DNA of 64,000 nucleotides from Wolfiporia cocos (GCA_029448655.1 JACCLO010000004.1:620001-684000), one strand, 5' to 3'; shown: positions 22,610 through 33,903, counted from the first letter of the stretch. Notes: generated from the letters alone by a model not told the origin. Numbers and translations are program-made.

Positions 22610-24223
22610 ATGCCTTCTCGACCACAGCCTCATTCTGCCCCATCTCCTGAGCCCATTTCCCGTGACCATGAGAACGAGGATCCCCTTGAAGACTATGAGT
22701 CCTTCAAGAGATTCCTCAGCAAGCTTGAAATGATTTCTCCTCGTAGCAAGAGCGCAGCGTAAGTCCAACTTTATATGTGATGAGACCTGCTAATATGTTG
22801 TACTTAGACTCAAGACCCCAACTCTTGTGCCTTTTGTGAAGGCTGCAAAATCGCTTCCTCGCACGATCAGCCCCTACAGTTCTTTCGAAGATGCACTGGA
22901 GGTCGGTCATTTTCGGGAGAGCCTCAATGTTCATGAGATGCCAGAGATTGGGGTGTTTTTAGAGGCATTTCCTGCAATGTAAGTCAGATTCACCTGCTCT
23001 AGTTGCACCGGCAAGCTGCTGTCTGGGCCTGGTCACTATATGTGCATACATACCAGCATAACTACTCCCATAGGGACAAATACAGGATTAGGCTAGCATT
23101 AGAAGTCTACAGAAAATACTCGCGAATGATTGGTAGACCACTTCGCCGACGAATCAAAGAGTGCAACCTCCATGAGCTTCAGCCGCTTCACCGCTTTGTA
23201 AGTATATGCCATTCTAAAATTGCTAGCTGACGAGGCGTCTTTCGGTTGATGAATTTTCGAAGCAAGCCAGAACAGAGGATGTGAGCGCCCTCAAGGACCG
23301 TGGCATATCGTTTGTTCCTCACAACGTCAATACCGATAATGTGGTCCCACCGATCCCTACTGGTACACGGTCTAAGGCTGGACGTGGTTGGCACCATCAT
23401 GTTACAGCTCGCCTCCTTTGCCCACGTCATATGCTTACAGAATTTGATGCTGATCCTGACCAGTGAGTCTTCTGTCGAATCATTACTCCCACTAATTCAT
23501 TTGCAGATTTTGTGAGGATGTTTTGAAAGGTAAAATCAGGATCAATGCAGGAGACTGGCCCACATTCCTTTATGATGAAGATACTCCATACGACCCTGAC
23601 CATATCGACAACGGTCTATGCCGTGGGTATATCATCCAGCGTGTAAGTTTCCTATTTCTCAACAGCTCTATGCATTTCACTGTCGCTTGTTATAGGCTTT
23701 TCGCTGCATATTTACTGGACCCCGCACGGCAAAGAAGGATACACCTGGCCCATCCTCCGGAAAAACATCCAAGTCGAAGCTTGGTGGCATCTCACGTGTT
23801 ACTGGACGAGCAATTGCATATATATGTGTTCAGGTAAGCTACTGCTGTCTCGTAACTGCAATCTACCCAGACAAACACACTGCTCCTGGCACACAGACTC
23901 GTCTTTTCCTATCAGAACAGGATTCATGGGGTCTATCTGATGGTGACTTTGACTATACTGAGTTCTTTAACAAGATTGTCGAGCTGTTTGAGGACGATCC
24001 GGAGGATGATTGGGCTGTAGAGACTCTTGAATGGTGGAATTAGTACGTCTTCTCCAATCGTCATTACTATAGCTGATAACTTCCATACATTAGCTGGGTC
24101 TATGGTGCGAAGGAACCCTCTAGTGCTCCGCAAGTAAACAATACCGGCCCCACTCTTGCCGAGAAACTTGCTGAACAACGTCGTGCCCGTCGCAATGCGC
24201 GCATTGCAACACCGCCTATGTGA
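22610..24223 (+). CDS. DUF6698-family protein, companion gene in the Plavaka element
   Basis: Seven exons: 22610-22758, 22808-22978, 23074-23197, 23227-23462, 23507-23642, 23696-24042 and 24094-24223; introns 29-95 bases, all GT-AG, total 430 residues in frame. Seen: YRKYSRMIGRPLRRRI, a conserved GRGWHH.TARLLCPRHM block, INAGDWPTFLY with DNGLCRGYIIQRAFRCIFTGP, and an acidic FDYTEFFNKIVELFEDDPED segment before the C-terminus. I recognise this as the basidiomycete family carried in databases as DUF6698; its biochemical role is not known. It lies inside the TIRs of the Plavaka element and diverges from the transposase. Possible roles are transposition accessory, regulator or passenger. Confidence 0.75.
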
Positions 24224-24836
24224 CATCCGCTGCAATATCAGCTTTGTACTATTTCTCTGACTTGACCTATGTCGATGACTCCTTCTACATATGCTCTCCG
24301 CATTACTCTTTTATACTTGCAGCTTTTTCTTACACCTCATTGCCGTCATACATTAAGTCCTGCTATCTGCTTGCTCAATATGCATTTTCCCCTTTTATTC
24401 ACTCTCTGAGTTCATTTCTTGCGCATTCTTGCTGATTATATATCGATGTATGTGGCCTTGCATATGCTTGATGCCTGCTTAAATCAATTTGTGTGTTTGC
24501 TCGACCATTGTATTGGTTGACTGATTGCTACGTTTAATACATGCTGTCTGACGTATTTTATGGCCACTGGTAACAGATATGTGCATGTGTTTCATTTGTA
24601 CCTAGCTACAATGCATACAATGTTAAAAGCATAATATATTCACTCACAATCATGCACGCATATATATGTCGAATTATATTCTAGCATGCATCATATATAC
24701 ACTGCAATACTTGCTAGCATTGGCAATGTCGTAGGAGCCTGACGTGGGCATACAATGCACCGCAATACTTTTGATACCATTTAGTGCATGCAGAGAATAT
24801 ATGTACATGTATGTATATAAATTTCTATATATATAA
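24224..24836. other. Right subterminal region of the Plavaka element
   Basis: No gene. AT-rich with ATGCATGC/GCATATAT words like those at the left end, up to the terminal repeat ending at 24854. Confidence 0.4.
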
Positions 24837-25177
24837 CCTGGGTTTTTGCTGATGAGTGGGTGTGGTGTAGGGGGACGGTACGTGAGCGCCTAAGGTGATG
24901 GTGGTGGTAAGAGAGAAAGGAGGGTCGTCGCCACGTGGTGGCTTATCTGCTTACAGATCTAGGTAGCAGGGCACAGCGCGGTCTGTCTACTCGTATCAAC
25001 CTGGCTTGACAGATATTCTCAGGTATGTGTATATCTTCTTGCTTGCACTTTGCTGATGTCAGGTGAGCATCTATTCACAATACAATAACATAATTACAAG
25101 TGTTAGGAAAACAGTCGTAGTTGTGCCAGAACACGATCTTGAGAATCCAAGCGGGGAAACACTCCATCTGACACCAT

Positions 25178-26916
25178 TAGTGTTGCCGAAGTTCAGTTCA
25201 GAACCAAGGTTCAGAACCTGAACCGCCGGAACCGAACCTAGGTTCAGGTTCAGTCCAGGTCCGGTTCAGGGTAGGATGTCAAGGTTCAGTTCTTGGTTCA
25301 GGGGGGACATGGGTACCCTTGAACCAGGTTCGAACCGGACTGAACCTTGAACCACATAGCATTAACATATTCTTGGCAACTGCTGGTGGATAAGCATAAA
25401 TTACAATCATATTCTTGCCATCTTTGCTATAGTATTGTTGCAGTAAGCTATGGATAACTGGTTTCACAATGGCAAGCATCAGCACTGATATACTCCAGTC
25501 TCCCAATATGGTGAGAGCTCAGCCCCATGTTGGAAGTACTGTGCTTTCTTTGGCACTGGGCTACATTCACTGCTGTCAGATGAAGTAAAAAATGTAGTTC
25601 ACAATGTTTCACTTCATATCCATGAACCTAGGTTATATACAGAGCTGTCTAATAAGGTTTGTTATTAAGCTTTGCCTCAGGCTAATTCACACTCATTCTG
25701 CTCATGGATTCTGATTACTGAACTGCTCAAATTTGCTGCCTTGAGTGACTATTGTGCATCAAAAGTTATGTTTTACCACTGTAAAGAAGACTAAGAGCCA
25801 ATTTGGAATGTAGCAGCCCAATAGACACCAAATAGAGGCACTGCAGACCTTGAAGTTTGGTGTTGTCAGAAAAATATTTCCCTCGGGTTTCCTGGGCAGG
25901 TCAGGATGTGCCACGATAGGTGAGGTGTTTAAGGGGTCGATGGCGAGCAATGTACCTAGGAGACACGCAGCTTGTAGCGATCCAAACGGCGGCGGCACGT
26001 TGAATGGATCAGGAATAATATAAATCAAATCAAAACATTGGTAACTGATTCCCTAAGTCCTGAGCGAACGCCTCGAGCACAGCTCTTCGTCTAACTTCAT
26101 CTTGGCAGTAATCAATGTATTTTCTCGTATCTGCACATCGCCTAAATACATAGAGAGCTATAAGGTTTTCTACAACATTTTGAGTGCCCTAAAATTTGAG
26201 TATGCACCCTACAAGCTAGACAAGTCGGAGACGAACCCTGAGACAGTGAGGATTGTCCTGGGATACTAGAAAATTATTTTACGAGACCGATAGACCGTAG
26301 ATCTAAGGTGGTGCGCAGAGGTTAGAGAGACAAGACATGGAAAAAGCTATAGGAAAGCAGTCGAGGTTGGGACAGACCTGTCTATGCTAGAGAGCCTAGA
26401 GAAATGTCGGATAGTACCTGTCTTTGACTAGATGAGCAGCCAGAGAGTGTCCGCAGGGCTTTTGCGACGTTTCAGATTGTGCGCAAACCAGCGAAGGTTC
26501 AACGTTCACTGTGCGAGCACGATCGAGGTCGATCACGATCGGTCGAGCTGTGGCTAAACCACCTCGGACGGGCATAATGCCTCTGCCTACCAGCTGGCTT
26601 TCCGTGGTGCATTCTGCGTCATTTTGATGCGTGTTTGGTCGCGTCTCGGTGTTCTTACATGGTTCTAATGTCTATGGCACATTTATTTTGCAGCACACCG
26701 GTTACTCCAGTGGACTCAAAATTATTTTTACATTCTAGAAAAGTAAGTCATTTAGTGGTTCGAACCTAGTTCGAACCATGAACCGAACCTGCTGAACCAG
26801 TTCAGCAGGTTCAGTCCAGGTTCAGGTTCAGGTTCAGGCTCCCTGCAGTCGGTTCAGTTCTAGGTTCAGCCCCAGACCCCCCTGAACCTGAACTGAACTG
26901 AACTTCGGCAACACTA
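25178..26916. mobile_element. hAT-type MITE, GAACC/GGTTC word family, 1739 bases
   Basis: TIRs begin TAGTGTTGCCGAAGTTCAG and the right end is its inverse. Perfect 8-base duplication GACACCAT (25170-25177 and 26917-26924); unit 3 has a single copy at about 55605, proving the insertion. Both ends are arrays of GGTTC/GAACC words. The 1.4 kb middle has no transposase ORF; open frames such as 25759-26028 have no recognisable domain. Confidence 0.9.
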
Positions 26917-26979
26917 GACACCATCATCAACGATGAATCTTTTCCCACGTTGACCAACTGTCTGAACGTCACCGCTAAG

Positions 26980-27976
26980 TGTCACAAGCCAATTTCAAAG
27001 CCTAGTAGAACACCCTAGGTTGACACCCCATTCACGCCATAAGCACGCTACAGCACTCTATCCGAGCCCAGCTGGAATCCTATGGCAACGCTAGTAGAAG
27101 CCCTCCGCTATACAGGACACTGCGGGCACTAGCAGACCACCAGCAGTCTAACCCTAAACTCAGTCCAAGTCCCGGCAGCATGAACCATACGCTGCCTAGT
27201 CCCTAAACCACGGAGTCACGAGTCGACCCCTAGAGCCCAACAGGCTACGATAGCACGACGGTGCGCCTTGCGCACACACCCAGGCTAAACCACCGCCGTA
27301 CAATGCGCTATACGCCGACTAGGGGCACGACCTACACTCGCACGTGACCCAGAACACTAAACCTACCACCTCGCGTCCCTACCGCACGGACACTCGCCAT
27401 TACTGGCATAGACACTATACTATACCCCGTATGCACCCTGACCTACGAGTACAACAGGCAGGGATAATACCTCCAGGCTCTGCACGACTGAGAACCCTAC
27501 CAGTCACAGAGCGCTACACCCCGATCGCAGCCGATCACGCTCGATCAACCTACGCTACACCCGGCCCGTACTAGCCAGCCCCCGATCGTGGCAGACCACG
27601 CCCGATCACGGACTTAGAACCCCGCCATTACCGGCACACCTACGATCGACGAGAACCACCGATCAAACCCGATAGATTGGATACTCTACTGATCCGCCCC
27701 TTACGCTACGTCGCCATGGACATCTTCGCGTACCCCAGCGCTCCGATGCCATTACCGGCACATAGCTCATAGCCAATTAGATACCAGTACGTAGAGGCCT
27801 CTGAGCCACCGTACACAAACATGTACCAATAGATTAGGAGTATATATGCCGGACAGTCTTGAGCGTAAACCTCAGACTTGTCTTGGCCTTTTGTGCCTTG
27901 AGATGCCCGGACCAGGAAGGCGCTTTCATGCGACCCACCTTCCCCCGGTGTGTGTCTTAAGGTTGCGCTTGTGTCA
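26980..27976 (+). mobile_element. Solo LTR, 997 bases, family S1
   Basis: Begins TGTCACAAGCC and ends TTGTGTCA, with a perfect 5-base duplication CTAAG (26975-26979 and 27977-27981). Unit 3 shows the empty site (ACCGCTAAGCTTCAACGC near 55657). It is an inverted relative of the LTR at 1190-2124. Confidence 0.92.
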
Positions 27977-28559
27977 CTAAGCTTCAACGCAATACAAATA
28001 ATCGCCAGACATGTGCTGCCAACATCTCGCGATCCGCCCAGACCGGGCGCCGTGATGGCGCCTTGTTGCCGCCTACATCTCGTCTGGCCTCGAGCCTTGA
28101 CTGTTGTACACCCCATAGCGCACTGCTGTAGTGTACTCAATGACTACAACTCCTGTCAGAAATCACATCATCATCGTCATCACATCTTCTGTTAGACCAT
28201 AGGCGTATTTGAATTGGACTGTATCCATTCATTTTGTCCTGTCCGTCCTTCGTCGCTCGTAACACTGCCTTCGTGATTATACGTCGACCCGAGCCTATCC
28301 AAGCGACGTGCATCTGCATGGCGCGTGCAGGATATGGATATCCAAACGCGGGCCTGGATGCACAGCCACATCCGAAAATAGCATTCTGGCCAAAATAGAT
28401 TGTTCACGCTTGTCATCTCTGACAACGGGTGCGATGGTAGATACGTGCTGAAACTTCAACAAGGTGGCTGAGCGTGGCCGGTGGTGTGTTGAGGCTCGTC
28501 CGAACACCGCTGATGGCAAGTGCGCCTGGCATTGCCTGGCCGGAAGTAGCGGGGCTCGC

Positions 28560-28568
28560 AATATAAAA
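28560..28568 (+). promoter_or_regulatory. TATA box of precursor gene, unit 2
   Basis: AATATAAAA about 265 bases before the start codon, in the same position as in unit 1. Confidence 0.5.
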
Positions 28569-28827
28569 CCGCGCCCTGTTAGCCAAGGAACTCCAGCTCT
28601 CAGCCTTTTCTTTTCTGAGCTCAGAACGTACAAGCATAGGTGCTGGCTAGTACGTTCTCGCCACCCTTACCTGGGAAACGATACTGACCATGATTATTCC
28701 AGCCTTGCTTTTTCTTGTTCCTCGCATTCCTTTTCGACCTTCGATTCCATCTCAATTCCTGTCACGACCAACTATCAACACCGAGACGTTCACGACTCTC
28801 CTCACGACATACCTATACCATATCATC

Positions 28828-29532
28828 ATGCGTGCCTCCGTCATCCTCCCCGTTGTCTTCGCCGCTGCTACCGCAGTCCCTGCGATAGCGCGCCCTGTCT
28901 CGAACGATGCCTTGCTTGCACGCGCTTTCCAAGACGAGTTGATCGCTCGGGCAGATGCGGTTCCTGCAGATGCTAGCGAAGCAATCAACTGGAAGAAGGT
29001 CCTACACGTCGGCGAGGATGTCGGCAGCGTTCTCCTCCACTTCCTCAAGCGCGAAAACCCTGTGCTCGCCCGCTCACTGGAGCATGAGATTATGGTGCGC
29101 GACGTACCCGCGGCCACCGACGCGAGCGAGGCGATCAATTGGAAGAAGGTCCTGCACATCGGGGAAGACGTCGGCAGCGTCCTGCTCCACTTCCTGCGAC
29201 GAGAGAACCCCATCCTTGCCCGCGAGTTCGAGGCGGATGTCATGAAACGCGCCGTTGCCGATCCCACCGACGCGAGCGAGGCTATCAACTGGAAGAAGGT
29301 CCTACACATCGGTGAAGACGTTGGCGGCGTGCTGCTGCACTTCCTCAGGCGCGAAAACCCGGTCCTTGCGCGCGCATTCGAGGCCGACGTCATGAGACGC
29401 GCGGTGGCCGACCCCACCGACGCCAGCGAGGCGATCAATTGGAAGAAGGTTCTGCACGTCGGGGAGGATGTCGGGAGTGTCCTGCTTCACTTCTTGAAGC
29501 GCGACGGCATGATGTTGGATGAGCTTGACTGA
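28828..29532 (+). CDS. Secreted dibasic-repeat peptide precursor, 4 repeats, unit 2
   Basis: 234 residues from ATG 28828; an in-frame ATG at 28690 precedes the signal peptide and is less likely to be used. Signal peptide at about 1-21, then four 50-residue repeats at residues 48, 98, 148 and 198. Each core ends LLHFL plus KR or RR, and spacers end MKR or MRR. The extra 150-base repeat relative to unit 1 is an internal one, with core VLHIGEDVGGVLLHFL. The protein appears identical to the unit 3 copy. The 150-base period keeps all six frames open, which explains a long antisense frame here. Export and Kex2 cleavage would yield several near-identical peptides of about 30 residues; their role is unknown. 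Confidence 0.78.
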   Translation: MRASVILPVVFAAATAVPAIARPVSNDALLARAFQDELIARADAVPADASEAINWKKVLHVGEDVGSVLLHFLKRENPVLARSLEHEIMVRDVPAATDASEAINWKKVLHIGEDVGSVLLHFLRRENPILAREFEADVMKRAVADPTDASEAINWKKVLHIGEDVGGVLLHFLRRENPVLARAFEADVMRRAVADPTDASEAINWKKVLHVGEDVGSVLLHFLKRDGMMLDELD

Positions 29533-29993
29533 ATTGGTGACTATTTAGTGTACTTACATAGCGTCACCGGCTGGGATCGATCAATGCGATGCTCAGGCTG
29601 AGAGCTCACCATGGCACGTTCTGCCTAGTCCTGAGAGCCGTTGGCGCGTAGAGTTGCAGTTGTGGTAAACTGCTCGAGAGCTTAATATAGCCGACAATCA
29701 CGGATCGCGTATACGCAACACGCAATAATGTAGCGGGTGAGGTGTAAAGACTCTAAAGCATGCCCGCTCGCGGACAGGTTAGCTGGTCGGGGCACGAGTG
29801 TTTGCCCAGGGCTGCCAGTCACGTGGGATAGCGCGATCGAATTCGCGATCGGCGATCGGCCAGCTGCCACAGGCGCGTCTTGTGTTCGATTTCCCATCAA
29901 CGGTACTGATACCCTAGCCGAGGCTGTCACAACGGGCCACAGTGGCCCACCACGCGTCGGCAGTCTGTAATTAATAAAGACTAAGCCACAAAC
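29533..29993. other. Intergenic: kinase promoter region, unit 2
   Basis: No gene. It has one more GCGATCG-type repeat (29839-29860) than unit 1, the same GGGCCAC palindrome (29934-29948) and a TAATTAATAAA (29968-29978). Confidence 0.5.
29934..29948. promoter_or_regulatory. Palindrome GGGCCAC-A-GTGGCCC, unit 2
   Basis: Same sequence and position relative to the kinase as in units 1 and 3. Confidence 0.4.
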
Positions 29994-32900
29994 ATGGCCA
30001 TATTCTCTCCCTCTACGTGGATTTCTCACCTCTTCCGCCACATTCCCCTATCCCTCCACCGAGTCCCCGACCACATCGTCATGCAGTCGACAGACAGCGA
30101 CGATGATTGTTCTTATGATGAGTCCGCGACAGACAACTATGAATCAGCGCCCGTGCCACAAAGGGAACTACCCTTTACGACCGCCGTCCCCGCCCCTCGT
30201 CAATGCCAATCTGCTGACACTGGCAATGATCCTCCACTTAATAAGATGCCCCCTCCTCGCCTGGCGGCAACGCGTGAGTATACGTATACTGTAATGGGAC
30301 GCCTTGATGATGAAATCTGTGACTCTCAGAGCCGTTACCAACCTATCGAAGCACTGCGATAGGCTCGGTAATGAGCAAAAACGGGATTGAGAGCACGGCG
30401 GTGGTGAGATGGATCAAGGACGAATATCCAGACAAGATCTCATGGAACCACGATCCTGTTGAACTGATACGAAGTACATGGGGCTTGGAGCCCACAGACA
30501 TTCGTGACATTCCTCACCCCACGACGGAGACCTCATCTACGGACCATTATACTGTTGTGCAGAAGCTGGCCAAGGCGTATTGTGACACGTCTAAGGAAGA
30601 TCTGTGCTACGATCCACTCCTTGAATTCATTGAATCTCTGCACCGGCAGCTTTTCGGCGACCCCGACTATGGCGCTCCTGGATGTTCGCGATCATTGCGG
30701 GACCGCAAGAACAGAGGTCTGAAACGAATTCGCAACGTATTGTTCAACCCTATCAAGTATATGGCTAGTCAGAAGACGGTTCCTACGAATGTCCCCAACA
30801 TGGCTCGGCCTCTCGACGGTCAATTTGTGAACATGAACAACAGGATTGTGACAGGGAGCTATTGTCGTGCAAAGCCGGATGTGATGTTCAGCACGAACGA
30901 AGACCGACAATCTCAGGCCTGGTCATGGAGCTTGGCTTCCATAGAGGTGAAGAAAGCACAGAAGTGCAAGTGGACGTGGGGAAAGGAAGACATCAAGATC
31001 GATCTGGACGGGCTGAAACATGTACGTAAATGGACGCGTCGGCTCATCAGATTTCTAATATGCCCTCAGAGATACTTGAAAAACTATCCTCAGTGCATCG
31101 ATAGGCCAGGAGCGAAACGGAAGCGAGGCGACAAGGTAGATCCCGAGATGATCAAGCCAGGCAAGCGGGCGCGGCTGTCGACGGAGAATGTGACGGAAGC
31201 GACCATTATACAACGTTCTCGAGGAAATGGAAATACACGGAAGGACGCGGGCGATACGGACGGGCACGGTTGGGAGATCGACGGTGCCGACATTCAAAAT
31301 ATCAGAAAAAAATTGGGTCTTACCGACGATGAGGCGCAAATGCTGAAATATATCAACGAGCAGATGTCTCACAACGTCCGTTCATACGGATCCGGTATCC
31401 TGTTCCGTGACATGACATTGCAGCTGTGGTACGCGGATCGAATGGGCATCATCGTCTCGAGACCGATCCATATGATCGAGGAGCCCGAACTGCTGCTCTA
31501 CACTGTGGCGGCGATGGGACAGGCCGACATCTACCAGATGGGAATCTGCCACCTGATGGAGTTCAACACCTCGAAGCGCAAGTTCACGACATATCAGAAT
31601 GCAAAGCTGGTGCTTGGTGTCGATCAAGATGTCAAGGACTCAGGAGGCGAGGACGTCAAGGAGCCACTCGAGTTTGAAGTGACAGCGAGGAACGAGAACG
31701 ACGTGTTCACGGATTTTGGGATCGTCGGGCGAGGCACGACGGTCGTCCCCGTTCGGGCCACAGGACATGCAGTCGATGTTTGTGGTTCGGGCGAGCTGGT
31801 GGCGAAGATCGCGTGGCCTGTGAAACGCCAAAATCGGGACGAGACAGAGTGTATCAGAAAGATACGGGATGTGCTCGCTGAGGAGAACCCATCGATTCTC
31901 AAGCACATCGTCGAGCTGAAATGCTATATGTCGCGCGAAATCGACGAACTCGAACTTCCTCGTGCGTATCTTGGAACGAGGGTGCTTGATGAGCGGATAT
32001 TTCGCACAATGATCCTCGAGAAGTACGATCGTCTAGAGGCCATGAACAATGCTGCAGAGTTCAAGATTATCTTCGTTGATGTCGTCCGTGGTTAGTCTGT
32101 CGCACGTTTCACTAAGATTCGCGCGCTGATACAATGGAAAGCTCATCGCTGGGTATACAAGGAGACCAATATCCTACATCAAGACATCAGCTCGAACAAT
32201 GTGATGTTCTACCGCGATGGCAGGAACGTCCGCGGCGTGCTGTGTGACTGGGATCAAGCAGCAGCACCTGTCGATGATCCGGAAGAGTCGGAAGATCAAA
32301 GTGATGACCCCGCGTGGTCCGCTTCCAAAGTCGAACGACCCGCTGGAAACGCCAACTCTTTGGACTGGAAGGCGAACTTGCTCGCGGATGGGTCGTCTAC
32401 CCCAAAGAATGTCGGCAAGCCGTCTCCGTCCGAAGCTCAGGACATTCGAGAGACAGAATCGGGAGCAGCAGAGCCGGAGCTCCCACCGGAGCCTCTACGA
32501 TACCGCACAGGCACTGCACCATTCATGGCCATCGACCTACTAGCTAAAGGCAGCGTGCCAGCGCACCGATATCGCCATGATCTGGAGTCGTTCTTCTACT
32601 TGCTCGTTTATGTCTGTGCCACGTTCGATGTCAAGCAGCACAGACTCGGCCGCATCTATGAATGGGAGTCGGCGAATCTCTCACAAGTTGGCAAAGAGAA
32701 GAGGGAGTTTCTCGAAAATCCAGTTGTGTTTAATGACACATTCCAGAATCAGACCGATCCAGGCTTTAAAGACCTCGCTGAGGATTGGGCTAGACCGTTG
32801 ACGTTTAGCATCTTCGAGATAGCAGAAAAGTCCTCCAGGATCATGAGTCTTCGACAGCGGCGAGACCACCTGGTCAGGAGCAGGTTGAATAAAGAGAAGC

Positions 32901-33025
32901 GAAGTAGGAAATCCTTCGCTGACGAGCACAAATTTAGAAGCCAAATCCGACAACTGAAAGCAGAGCAGAACGAGCAATTCACCTACGAGAAGTTCATGAA
33001 AGACATAGGTGAAGATACTATTTGA
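29994..33025 (+). CDS. FunK1-type protein kinase, unit 2
   Basis: Exons 29994-30273, 30330-32090 and 32142-33025; introns of 56 and 51 bases at the same places as in unit 1; 974 residues. It has the same landmarks as the unit 1 kinase: basic nuclear signal, VAKIAWP, HQD catalytic loop, CDWD, TGTAPFMAIDLL and RYRHDLESFFY. Exon 2 appears identical to unit 3, whereas the C-terminal part of exon 3 (TFSIFEIAEKSSRIMSLRQR onward) matches unit 1 and not unit 3. All splice sites and the frame are intact, so it is probably functional. Confidence 0.88.
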
Positions 33026-33492
33026 TGATATATTTCACCAGGTACAGAAGCATCCATACCGCATCGCCGCATTGTATGCCGTGACCGTAGCGAATGCGGT
33101 CGGTCGACATCTCCAACTAATCACGTTCTCATCAATGTAAATTGCTGGTGCACTCAGGCTTGATTTTATTATGTTAATTTATTGATCACATAGTGAGCCG
33201 ATCCGACCTACGAGGCTTGTACCTACTGAGTCTAGTCCGGCGGATGTGATATCAGGATCGCACTGGAACATCACGACTCTATCGTTGTGGCCTCCGCATC
33301 GGCCCGTCAGATCTTGCTTACTGCTAAAGGCCGCCCTGGCGACGTTTTGTGCGACGACTTGACACCTGATTCATGAAGAGAACACAATTTAACACGATCA
33401 ACTCATAACGTTTGTCGCGTTCAGCGCGATAGCTTCATCCACATGGTTGACATTCGGCCACTATCCAGATTAGAATCACGCCTCGGATCACG

Positions 33493-33903
33493 ATGTCCAC
33501 ATCGAAGTCTGTCCCTGTTCTGACCATCACAGATGCACCATCTCACCATGCTGTGCGTTTAAGAGCGGACCCGACGTCTGCCTCATACGTCGCCCCCGAA
33601 GTCGAGTGCACGCACGATGGCGGAGACACCGACACCCCGGGTGTGGTCCTCACGCACGATCTGCCCACGAGAATGATCACAGACACGGATACCGTCGATA
33701 TGTGCAATGATCGCGCGGTGTCCGCACATGTGGGATTGCTCATATTGTGCAGAGATCGTCTTGGGAATGTGGCACCTCCTGGCGCAATACGGGTTTGGTC
33801 TCGACGGAAACGAGCACAGCACTGTCGCTTTGCGCATTTCGAAACTCACTTATGCGTCTTTACTGGCCGACGGCAATGTGGGCGTTTAGTGTACGAATCA
33901 TAA
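33493..33903 (+). CDS. Hypothetical ORF downstream of kinase, unit 2
   Basis: 136 codons from ATG, starting MSTSKSVPVLTITDAPSHH; no domain, signal peptide or membrane segment. A second frame over its right half (33707-33889, ending TYASLLADGNVGV) is just as well conserved between cassettes, so the true coding frame, if any, is undecided. Confidence 0.3.
   Translation: MSTSKSVPVLTITDAPSHHAVRLRADPTSASYVAPEVECTHDGGDTDTPGVVLTHDLPTRMITDTDTVDMCNDRAVSAHVGLLILCRDRLGNVAPPGAIRVWSRRKRAQHCRFAHFETHLCVFTGRRQCGRLVYES

Larger units (their letters stand above)
15756..24854. mobile_element. Plavaka-type DNA transposon with companion gene, 9.1 kb
   Basis: Left end CATCAGCAAAAAAGCAGG (15756 on); the inverse of the right end (24854 back) reads CATCAGCAAAAACCCAGG: 16 of 18 bases match. 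About 400 bases inside each end share GCATATAT/ATGCATGC-type words. Between the ends lie only two genes, an intact Plavaka transposase (minus) and an intact DUF6698-family gene (plus), in divergent orientation. The target duplication cannot be settled because the terminal CAT/ATG makes a 2-base AT ambiguous. The interior has little of the decay seen in neighbouring elements, so insertion looks recent. Confidence 0.65.
12268..24930 (-). mobile_element. Retroposon-like insertion with nested elements (12.7 kb)
   Basis: Flanked by a 15-base duplication, CCACATGGTAGCTTA (12253-12267) and CCACGTGGTGGCTTA (24931-24945), 13 of 15 matching; unit 3 has one copy (55353-55367). With the nested elements removed, about 1.5 kb remains: an intronless ORF on the minus strand and a 3' end of (TC)n directly at the duplication. 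The long duplication, simple-repeat tail and absence of introns suggest target-primed retroposition, by a non-LTR element or a processed host transcript. No reverse transcriptase is present. Confidence 0.6.

Noticed and set aside
15756..24854. A definite 2-base AT target duplication for the Plavaka element
   Set aside because: The terminal sequence CAT...ATG makes AT palindromic with the ends, so a duplication cannot be told from the TIR itself.
11233..26916. An autonomous hAT transposase in or near the three MITEs
   Set aside because: Checked the interiors: no ORF with BED finger or hATC features. They depend on an enzyme encoded elsewhere.
28752..29438. 228-codon antisense ORF over the four-repeat precursor (also 56430-57116)
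   Set aside because: The 150-base repeat is a multiple of three, so an antisense frame open in one repeat is open in all. The product is low-complexity and has no independent support.
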